From the NCBI GenBank assembly GCA_947466555.1, contig CANIFK010000181.1, forward strand, positions 1 to 8,673: 8,673 nt of DNA. The letters run 5' to 3'. Below the pieces are notes generated by a model, which was not told the origin of the DNA, did no database searches, and saw only the letters and a program-made list of their open reading frames with translations. The DNA is from Acidobacteriota bacterium (GTDB taxonomy: Bacteria > Acidobacteriota > Terriglobia > Bryobacterales > Bryobacteraceae). Both the position numbers and the translations under genes were made by a program. Positions 1 to 7,500 of the stretch are shown in pieces. The stretch's first letter is position 1. Each line of letters opens with the position of its first letter.

Positions 1-627
1 GGCGGCGGCTGAGATGGCCGCGACATCGTTGCCATCGAGCTGGACGCCGGTCATTCCATAGGCGGCGGCGCGGGCGGCAACGTTTGAATTTCCCGCGGCG
101 GATTCGAAGGGGACTTCCGTGGCGAATTGGTTGTTCTCGCAGATGAAGAGAACGGGCAGCTTCCAGATGGAGGCCATGTTGAGGCCTTCGTGGAAGGCGC
201 CGTTGTTAGTGGCTCCATCGCCGAAGAAGGCCACGGCGACCTGGTCCGTTTTCTGGACGGCGAAGCTGTAGCCGGCGCCGGCGGCCTGGAGGATGGAGGG
301 GCCGACGATGCCGCTGGTGCCCATCATGCCGATCTCCGGAGAGAAGAGATGCATGGAGCCGCCGCGGCCGCGGGAGCAGCCGGTTTCGCGGCCGAAGAGT
401 TCGGCGAAGAGCTGGGCCGGGGGCATGCCTTTGGCGAGGGCGTGGCCGTGGCCGCGGTGGGTGGAGAAGATGGCGTCGTTGGCACGCAGATGGGCGCAGA
501 CGCCGGTGGCGATGGCTTCCTGGCCAACGTAGGTGTGGCAGGCGCCATGGATGAGGCCGCGGGCGTGGCAACGGGCGAGCTGCTCTTCGCTCGAGCGAAT
601 CAACTGCATCGTACGGTAGAGGTTCAT
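1..627 (-). CDS. TPP-dependent 2-oxo acid / acetoin dehydrogenase E1 component, alpha subunit (partial, C-terminus outside window)
   Basis: This is the alpha chain of an alpha2beta2 TPP-dependent E1 enzyme (pyruvate, branched-chain 2-oxo acid or acetoin dehydrogenase family). Such an E1 decarboxylates or cleaves its substrate and passes the acyl group to a lipoyl E2 in the cytoplasm. The frame is open for 209 codons from the ATG at 627-625 to base 1; family members are usually about 320-360 residues, so roughly the last third is missing. Seen in the translation: an N-terminal YRTM..IRSSEEQ helix, STHRGHGHALAKG (residues 55-67), GRGGSMHLF (88-96), and the TPP/Mg motif starting GDGATNNGAFHEG (136-148) and closing with ENN at 164-166. 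These are the expected family signatures. The compact N-terminus, without a long leader, fits an AcoA/PdhA-type protein. Its ATG overlaps the stop of the upstream SDR gene (ATGA, 627-624), so the two are probably co-translated. The substrate cannot be decided; E1 beta and E2 genes would be expected further left. Confidence 0.93.
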   Translation of the reverse strand, partial: MNLYRTMQLIRSSEEQLARCHARGLIHGACHTYVGQEAIATGVCAHLRANDAIFSTHRGHGHALAKGMPPAQLFAELFGRETGCSRGRGGSMHLFSPEIGMMGTSGIVGPSILQAAGAGYSFAVQKTDQVAVAFFGDGATNNGAFHEGLNMASIWKLPVLFICENNQFATEVPFESAAGNSNVAARAAAYGMTGVQLDGNDVAAISAAA

Positions 628-1424
628 TGGGGTTTCCGGGGGGAGCCGCCGGCGTTGCAGGCGAGGTTGCCGCCGTCCATGGGGATGATGGCGCCGGTGA
701 TCCAGCGGGAGGCGTCGGAGGCGAGCAGGACGGAGAGGCCTTTGATGTCGTCGGGGTGGCCGAAGCGGCCGGCGGGGATGCCGCTGAGGAATTTGTCGCG
801 GAGGGTGGGGTCGGCGGCGATGCGGGCTTCGAGGCCTGGGTTCAAGACTTGCGCGGGGAGAATGGCGTTGACGCGGATGCCGGCCGAGGCCCATTCGGTG
901 GAGAGTTCGCGGGTCATTTGGACGACGGCGCCCATGGCCATGGAGTAGGCGATGTGGCCGCGGCCGAGGGCGGTCATGCTGGCGATGGAGCCGATGTTGA
1001 CGATGGAGCCGGTGCCGGCGCGGAGCATGCGGCGGCCGGCTTCCTGGCAGGCGCAGAAGCGGCCAATGACGAGATTGCGGAAGACCTGTTCGACGTCTTC
1101 GAGCGAGATGTCTTCGGGGGCGCCCATGATGGATTCGCCGGCGACGTTGCCGAGGAAATCGATGCGGCCGAATTCGCTATCGAGCAGGGCGAAGAGGGCG
1201 CGGACTTGAGCGGTGTCGGAGATATCGAACGAGGACGGAAGCGCGTGGCCGCCGGCTTCGTTGATTTCGCGGGCGGTGTTTTGCACGCCGGCCTCGTTGC
1301 GGTCGACGAGGAGGAGTTGAGCTCCGGCCGCGGCGAGCGCGGTTGCCATGGCGCGACCCATGCCCTGGGCAGCGCCGCTGACGACGGCGACTTTATTGGA
1401 GAGATCGAAGAGAGCAGGAGTCAT
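624..1424 (-). CDS. SDR family NAD(P)-dependent oxidoreductase with a YxxxM active-site variant
   Basis: This is a classical-size short-chain dehydrogenase/reductase, 266 residues from the chosen ATG at 1424-1422. Seen: a Rossmann first strand and glycine motif SGAAQGMG (16-23), and an acidic end of strand 2 (VDRN, Asp41), which usually means NAD(H) preference. NVAG (93-96) stands in for NNAG. Asn117 (FRNLVIG), Ser146 (VNIGSIAS) and Tyr160 fit three positions of the catalytic tetrad. The C-terminal part has RVNAILPAQ, FGHPDDI and PMDGGN. The odd point is the motif YSMAM at 160-164: the invariant catalytic Lys is Met, encoded by ATG. An alternative ATG at 1439 adds MSSTA; neither start has a clear ribosome-binding site. 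I chose 1424 because it leaves the usual ten or so residues before the first strand. An open frame extending up to 1643 lies inside the permease gene and is not credible. The gene is followed by E1 alpha with an ATGA overlap. Its substrate is unknown; a diol or acetoin-type reductase, or a 3-oxoacyl reductase relative, is possible. Confidence 0.9.
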   Translation of the reverse strand: MTPALFDLSNKVAVVSGAAQGMGRAMATALAAAGAQLLLVDRNEAGVQNTAREINEAGGHALPSSFDISDTAQVRALFALLDSEFGRIDFLGNVAGESIMGAPEDISLEDVEQVFRNLVIGRFCACQEAGRRMLRAGTGSIVNIGSIASMTALGRGHIAYSMAMGAVVQMTRELSTEWASAGIRVNAILPAQVLNPGLEARIAADPTLRDKFLSGIPAGRFGHPDDIKGLSVLLASDASRWITGAIIPMDGGNLACNAGGSPRKPQ

Positions 1425-1449
1425 CGCTGTGGATGACATTCTATCTGGA

Positions 1450-1470
1450 AATTGGTGCCTGGCACTAATT
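1450..1470. repeat. 21-base imperfect palindrome at the pump/SDR junction (REP-like)
   Basis: There are two 10-base arms, AATTGGTGCC (1450-1459) and GGCACTAATT (1461-1470), with a single central base and nine of ten positions complementary. The element covers the TAG stop of the second permease (1467-1465) and most of the gap before the SDR gene. No T-run follows on the minus strand, so it is not a standard intrinsic terminator. It could be a REP-type dispersed palindrome, an operator, or a 3'-end stabilising hairpin; only one copy is seen in this window. Confidence 0.6.
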
Positions 1471-4400
1471 ATGGGGGGCGAGCACGGGGACGGGCGGCGT
1501 GGGCTTGGCCTTGCGCCGTTGCCACCAGTTCTGCAGTTCCGAGAGATAGGTGTAGTAGCAGGGCGTGAGGTAGAGCGTGACCAGCTGCGAGAAGAGCAGG
1601 CCGCCGACGATGACGAGGCCGAGCGGTTGCCGGGCTTCGCCACCCGCGCCGTAGCCGATGGCGATGGGGACGGCGCCGAGGAGCGCGGCCATGGTGGTCA
1701 TCATGATGGGACGGAAGCGGACTAGGCAGCCCTCGTAGATGGCTTCGTAGGGGGTCTTGCCTTCGCCTTCGGCTTGCAGCGCGAAGTCGATTTGCATGAT
1801 GGCGTTTTTCTTGACGATGCCAATGAGCATGATCAGGCCGACGAAGGCGTAGATGCTCAAATCCATCTTGAAAAGCCAGAGTGTCATGAGGGCGCCGAAG
1901 CCGGCCGAGGGGAGGCCGGAGAGAATCGTGATGGGGTGGATGAAGCTTTCGTAGAGAATGCCGAGCACGATATAAACGACGGCGATGGCGATGCCGAGGA
2001 GGATCCAGAGATTGGACAGCGATCCGTGGAAGGCGCGCGCGGCACCTTGGAATGTGGCGCTGACTTCGGCGGGGACGGTTTCCTTGGCGGCTTCGTCGGC
2101 TTGATCGAGCGCTTCGCCGAGGGAGAAGCCGGGGACGATGTTGAAGGAGATCGTCACGGCGGGCAACTGGCCGTAGTGGCTGATGGAGAGCGGGCCGGTG
2201 GAGAGGCTGACCTTGGCCAGCGCGTCGAGGGGGATCAGCGCGCCGGTGTTGGTTTTGAAGTACAACATCGACAAGAATTTCGGGTCCTGCTGGTACTGCG
2301 GCAGGAGTTCCAGCAGCACTTTGTACTGATTGACGGGCGAGTAGATGGTGGAGGCCCAGCGGGGGCCGTAGGCATCGTACAGCGCGTTTTCAATCTGGTT
2401 GACGTTGAGGCCCAGGGCGGCGACTTTATCGCGGTCGACCTTCACTTCCACTTGCGGGCTTTTGATCTGCATGTCGCTGGCGACATCGGTCAGTGCGGGC
2501 TGCTGTTCAAAGGCTTCGCGGAGCTTCTGGGCGGCATCGTAGAGGGCGGCTTTGTCGGGCGAGTAAAGCGTGTATTGATACTGGCTCTTGGAGACTAATC
2601 CGCCGATGCGCACGACAGGCGGATTCTGCGGATAGATCTTCATGCCGGGGAAGTTATTGAGCTGCGGCCGGAGGCGGGCGATGATGCCATCGACGAGCAG
2701 TTCGCGGTGTTCGCGGGGCTTCAAGTGGATGACGAGCTGGCCGACGTTGGTGCCGCCGAGGGTGGTGGCGGTGGCGCCGCCGATGCTGGAGACGACGGCG
2801 TCGACGGCGGGGTCCATGCGGACGACGTCGGCGATCTGCTGTTGGTAGACGACCATCTGTTTGAAGGAGGTGCCTTCGGCGGCTTCGGTGTTGATCACCA
2901 TTTGATCGGTGTCCTGATCGGGGATGAAGCCTTTGGGCACGATGACGAACAGGTGGACGGTGCCGGCGAGAATCAGCATGGACACGACCATGGTGGCGAA
3001 GCGCCACGTAAGGACCCATTGCAGACTCTGGTCGTAGACGTTCAACATGCCGTCTAGGAACTTTTCGGTGACGCGGAAGAACCAGCCCTTGTTGCCGCCG
3101 TGGCCGTGAGAGCCGGAAAGGAAGCGGCTGCAGAGCATGGGCGTGAGGGTGACCGAGACGACGCCGGAGATGAGAATCGAGACGCAGATGGTGACGGCGA
3201 ATTCGTTGAAGAGCCGGCCGAGCACGCCGCCCATGAAGAGCACGGGGATGAAGACGGCGGCTAGCGAGAGGGTCATCGACACGATGGTGAAGGCGATTTC
3301 GCTGGAGCCTTCGATGGCGGCCTGCATCGGGGGCTTGCCCATTTCCAGGTGGCGCACGATGTTTTCGAGCATCACGATGGCGTCGTCGACAACGAAGCCG
3401 ATGGCGAGGATGAGCGCCATCATCGACAGGTTGTCGAGCGAGTAGTTGCAGAGATGCATGACGGCGAAGGTGCCGATGATGGAGAAGGGAAGTGCGAGCG
3501 AGGGGATGAGGGTGGCCGAGACGTTGCGGAGGAAGACGAAGATGACGCCGACGATGAGGAAGAGCGTCAGCACCATGGTGAACTTTACGTCCTGGAAGGA
3601 TTCGCGGATGGTGTCGGAGCGGTCGTAGAAGATCTGTAGGTCGACAGACGGCGGTAGCTCGGTTTTGAAGACGGGGAGGAGTTTTTTGACGCCATCGGCA
3701 ACGGCCATGGTGTTGGTGCCGGGTTGGCGTTGGATGCCGAGAACGATGGAGCGATTGCAGCCGGACTCGCGGCAGAACCAGGAGGCGGTGCGTTCGTCCT
3801 CCACGCTATCGGCGAGGGTGCCGAGTTCTTCGAGGCGCACGGGTGAGCCTTTACGGTAGGCGACGATGATGGACTTGTAGGCGGCGGCGTTCATCAACTG
3901 GCCGCTGGCCTGGAGGGTGAAGGCGCGCTGGGGACCGTTGATGGTGCCGGTGGGCAAATTGACGTTCCAACTGCGGAGGGCCTGTTCCACCTCATTGATG
4001 CCAATCTGGCGGGAGGCCATGGCGTAGGGGTCCATTTGCGCATGCATGGCGTAGCGCTGGGCGCCGAGGATCTGCACCTGGGCGACACCGGTCACCTGCG
4101 AAATGCGCTGGGCGACGCGGGTTTCGGCGTATTCGTTGAGGGTGTAGAGCGGGAGAGTGGTGGAGCTGAGAGAGAGGAAGAGAATGGGCTGATCGGCCGG
4201 GTTGACCTTGGCGAACGTCGGCGGCGTGGGCATGCCGGGCGGGAGGAGGCGGGAGGACTGGGTGATGGCCGCCTGGACATCTACGGCGGCGCCATCGAGG
4301 CCGCGGCTGAGATCGAATTCGAGCGTGACCTGCGTGGAGCCGAGCGTGTTGACCGAGGTCATCGACGAGAGGCCGGCGATCATGGCGAAGTTGTTTTCAA

Positions 4401-4599
4401 GCGGTGTGGCGACGGCGGAGGCCATGGTCTCCGGGCTCGCGCCGGGGAGTTGCGCGGTGACCAGGAGGGTGGGCAAATCGACGTTGGGCAGATCGCTTAC
4501 CGGGAGTTGCTGATAGGCGATGGTGCCGAACAGCGCGATGGCGAACATCATCAACGTGGTGGCGATGGGCCGTTCGATGAAGGTAAGAGAGACGCTCAT
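1465..4599 (-). CDS. RND efflux transporter permease subunit, HAE1/AcrB family (MdtB/MdtC-like, second of pair)
   Basis: This is a proton-driven inner-membrane pump subunit of a tripartite exporter, 1044 residues, the normal size for the family. Hydrophobic stretches match the 12-helix plan: TM1 about 11-31, TM2-6 about 340-490, TM7 533-555, TM8-12 about 864-1019. Large periplasmic porter/docking domains follow TM1 and TM7. The proton-relay residues are all present: Asp405-Asp406 in GFVVDDAIVMLEN, Lys931 in GIVKKNAIMQIDFAL, and Arg961 and Thr968 in VRFRPIMMTTMAALLG. The ATG at 4599 overlaps the stop of the preceding permease (ATGA) and has a GGAAGG ribosome-binding site at 4611-4606. Two cysteines, Cys276 and Cys281, sit in a periplasmic loop. 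The TAG stop lies inside a palindrome at 1450-1470. Neighbouring genes suggest a heteromeric MdtABC-type drug or bile-salt/detergent exporter; the actual substrate is inferred only from the family. Confidence 0.96.
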   Translation of the reverse strand: MSVSLTFIERPIATTLMMFAIALFGTIAYQQLPVSDLPNVDLPTLLVTAQLPGASPETMASAVATPLENNFAMIAGLSSMTSVNTLGSTQVTLEFDLSRGLDGAAVDVQAAITQSSRLLPPGMPTPPTFAKVNPADQPILFLSLSSTTLPLYTLNEYAETRVAQRISQVTGVAQVQILGAQRYAMHAQMDPYAMASRQIGINEVEQALRSWNVNLPTGTINGPQRAFTLQASGQLMNAAAYKSIIVAYRKGSPVRLEELGTLADSVEDERTASWFCRESGCNRSIVLGIQRQPGTNTMAVADGVKKLLPVFKTELPPSVDLQIFYDRSDTIRESFQDVKFTMVLTLFLIVGVIFVFLRNVSATLIPSLALPFSIIGTFAVMHLCNYSLDNLSMMALILAIGFVVDDAIVMLENIVRHLEMGKPPMQAAIEGSSEIAFTIVSMTLSLAAVFIPVLFMGGVLGRLFNEFAVTICVSILISGVVSVTLTPMLCSRFLSGSHGHGGNKGWFFRVTEKFLDGMLNVYDQSLQWVLTWRFATMVVSMLILAGTVHLFVIVPKGFIPDQDTDQMVINTEAAEGTSFKQMVVYQQQIADVVRMDPAVDAVVSSIGGATATTLGGTNVGQLVIHLKPREHRELLVDGIIARLRPQLNNFPGMKIYPQNPPVVRIGGLVSKSQYQYTLYSPDKAALYDAAQKLREAFEQQPALTDVASDMQIKSPQVEVKVDRDKVAALGLNVNQIENALYDAYGPRWASTIYSPVNQYKVLLELLPQYQQDPKFLSMLYFKTNTGALIPLDALAKVSLSTGPLSISHYGQLPAVTISFNIVPGFSLGEALDQADEAAKETVPAEVSATFQGAARAFHGSLSNLWILLGIAIAVVYIVLGILYESFIHPITILSGLPSAGFGALMTLWLFKMDLSIYAFVGLIMLIGIVKKNAIMQIDFALQAEGEGKTPYEAIYEGCLVRFRPIMMTTMAALLGAVPIAIGYGAGGEARQPLGLVIVGGLLFSQLVTLYLTPCYYTYLSELQNWWQRRKAKPTPPVPVLAPHN
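3350..3401 (-). repeat. near-identical paralogous segment, copy in second permease
   Basis: This 52-base stretch matches 6481-6532 at 51 of 52 positions. It encodes the TM4 proton-relay segment around GFVVDDAIVMLENIVRH, ending in the first bases of the preceding codon. It is part of the homology between the tandem permease genes and not a mobile element. Confidence 0.8.
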
Positions 4600-7500
4600 C
4601 CGCGACCTTCCAACGGCGTGGGTGCCGGCATGGAGGGGAGCGATTTTGCGGCGGGACCGCGGCGGCGGTTCACGAGGGCGTCGAGATATGTGTAGACCAC
4701 GGGAGTCAGATAGAGAGTGATGGCTTGGGAGAAGAGGAGGCCGCCGACGACGGCGAGTCCGAGCGGTTTGCGTGCTTCGCCGCCGGCGCCGTAGCCGGAG
4801 GCGATTGGCAGTGTGCCGAGCAGCGCCGCCATGGTCGTCATCATGATGGGGCGGAAGCGAGCGAGGCAGCCTTCGTGAATGGCGTCGCGGGCCGAGAGGC
4901 CGTGGCGCTGCCGTTCGAGGGCGAAGTCGATTTGCATGATGCCGTTTTTCTTGACGAGGCCGATGAGGAGGATTAACCCCACGAAGGCGTAGAGGTTGAG
5001 TTCCATGCCGAAGATGAGCAGGGTCAAGAGCGCGCCGAAGGCCGCTGACGGGAGGCCGGAGAGGATGGTGATGGGGTGGATGAAGCTTTCGTACAGCACC
5101 CCTAGAACGATATAGACCACCAGGATGGCGATGCCGAGGAGGAGGCCGAGATTCTTCAGCGAATCCTGGAAGACCTTGGCGGTACCGGTGAAGTTGGTGG
5201 TGATGGAGGCGGGCAGTTTTTCGGCGGCCAATTCGGAGACTTCGTCGACGGCCTGGCTGAGCGCGACTCCCGGTTTCAGGTTGAACGAGATGGTGACCGA
5301 GGGGAGTTGGCCGGTGTGGGCGATGGTCTGCGGGCCGACGTCTTCGATGCGTTTGGTGACGGCATCGAGCGGCACGACGGTTCCGCTGGCCCCCTTCAAA
5401 TACACCTTCGAAAGCATGTCGGTGAAGTTCTGGAACTTCGGCATCACTTCGAACATGACCCGGTACTGATTCGTCGGCGCGTAGATGGTGGACGCCCAGC
5501 TTTGGCCGTAGCCGTTGTAGAGACTTTGCTGGATTTCCTGGGAGTTCAGGCCGTAAACGGCTGCTTTGTCGCGGTCCACTTCGATGCGGACGCGCGGGGT
5601 GCGCATCTGCGTGTCGCTGTTGACGTCGAGGATGGAGGGGAGTTTGGCGACCTCCTTTTCAAACGCGGAGGCTTCGCGATAGAGGGCGGCGGTGTCGGCG
5701 CTTTGGAGGGTCAGTTCATAGGAACTGCGGGAGCCGCGGCCGCCGACGCGGATGGCGGCCGGGAGGCTGAGCGACGTGCGAACGCCAGGTACGGCACCGA
5801 CTTTAGGGCGGAGCCGCGCGACGATCTGTTGTCCCGTCGATGTACGTTCGCGCCGTGGCTTGAGTTGGATGTAGAACCGGCCGGTATTCGACGCCGAACC
5901 GAACATGCTGCCGCCGACGGAGGTCATGAAACCTTCGACATCGGGATCCTGGCGGACGATGGCGATGATCTTCTGTTGCAGGACTTTCATCGCTTCAAAC
6001 GACGTGCCAACCTGCATTTCCGTGCTGCCTTGGATCTGGTCGGAATCGGTTTCGGGGATGAAGCCTTTCGGCACCAGTTCATACAGATACGCCGTCGCGC
6101 CGAGCACTACGAAGAACACGCCGAGCATGACGGGGCGATGGTTGAGCACCCAGCCGAGCGAGATCTCGTACCAGCGCGTAATGCCGCGGAGGAACCATTC
6201 GATGAGCCTGGAAAGGGGGTTTGCCCGTCGGTTCGGATCTTCGTGCTTCAACAGGCGGCTGCAAAGCATGGGCGTGAGGGTGATGGAGACGAAGCCGGAG
6301 ATGAGAACGGCGGCGCAGATGGTGACGGCGAACTCGCGGAAGAGGCGTCCGAGAATGCCGCCCATGAAGAGGATCGGGATGAAGACCGCGGCGAGGGAGA
6401 TCGTCATCGACAAGATGGTGAAGGAGATTTCCTTGGACCCTTTGAGCGATGCTTCCAATGGCGAAAGCCCCTTCTCCATGTGGCGCACGATGTTTTCGAG
6501 CATCACGATGGCGTCATCGACAACGAAGCCGACGCAGAGAATGATGGCCATCATCGACAGATTGTCGAGCGAGTAATCCATGGCCCACATGACCGCGAAG
6601 GTGCCGACGAGGGAGAAGGGAAGGGCGAGGGACGGGATCAGGGTGGCCGAGGCGCGGCGGAGGAAGAACGCAATGACCAGAATGACCAGTACGAGCGTCA
6701 GCATCAGCGTGAACTTGACGTCTTCGAAGGCCTCGCGAATGTTCTTTGAACGATCGCTGCGCATGTCCAAGGTCATATTCGGCGGCATCTGCGCCTTGAG
6801 GGTGGGCAGAACTTTCTTGATTGCGTCGTTGACCTCGATCACGTTGCTGCCTGGTTGGCGTTGCACCATGAGGTTGATGGCGCGTCCACCGGTCTCTGGA
6901 CCGTACGTCCAGGCGATGGTGCGTTCGTCCTCCGTGCCGTCGCGAACGGTGGCGATGTCGGTGAGGCGGACGGGGGTTCCGTGCCGCCAGGTGACGATGA
7001 GGTCCTTGTAATCTGCAGCGCGCGGGAGTTGTCCGTTGGCGATGATGCTGAACGCCTGCTTGTCGCCCCACATCGTGCCGGTCGGTGTGTTTACGTTCCA
7101 ATTCGCGATGGCCGCCGAGACCTCGTTGACGCCAATCTTCAAGGCGGCGAGTTTGTCCAGATCGACCTGTACGCGGACCGCATATTTCTGCGATCCCATG
7201 ATCTGCACCTGCGCGACACCGTTGATCATGGAGATGCGCTGGCCGAGGGTACGGTCCGCATATTCGTTTACGTCATAGATCGGGGCGGTGAGCGAACTGA
7301 GCACCATGAACATGATGGGCGAGTCGGATGGGTTGGACTTGCGGAAAGAGGGCGGTGACGGCATGCCGGGCGGGAGCAGCGGCATGGCGGCGGAGATGGC
7401 CGTTTGCACGTCGACGGCGGCACCGTCGATCTTGCGGTCGAGATCAAACTGGATGGTGATCGAGGTGGAGCCGAGGGAGGAGGTGGACGTCATCGAGTCG

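Noticed and set aside
127..1436. Long plus-strand open frames (127-948 and 627-1436) opposite E1 alpha and the SDR.
   Set aside because: The proteins are Gly/Ala/Glu-rich low complexity without motifs, while the minus strand shows clear TPP and SDR signatures over the same bases.
1440..1470. Intrinsic terminator after the second permease.
   Set aside because: The palindrome has a one-base centre, a short GC core and no following T-run on the minus strand.
1468..1473. CATAAT on the minus strand as a -10 box for the SDR gene.
   Set aside because: It matches five of six consensus bases, but no -35-like sequence lies at the right distance and it falls in the last codons of the permease and the palindrome. 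It is too weak to call.
1425..1643. Upstream extension of the SDR reading frame to an ATG at 1643.
   Set aside because: The extra residues are Ser/Arg/Pro-rich, precede the Rossmann fold without homology, and lie inside the permease coding sequence in another frame.
5307..6749. A 480-codon open frame on the plus strand opposite the first permease.
   Set aside because: Its translation is a His/Asp/Glu/Gly-rich mixture with no domain, and it mirrors the codon structure of the well-supported permease on the other strand. It is typical of high-G+C antisense shadows.
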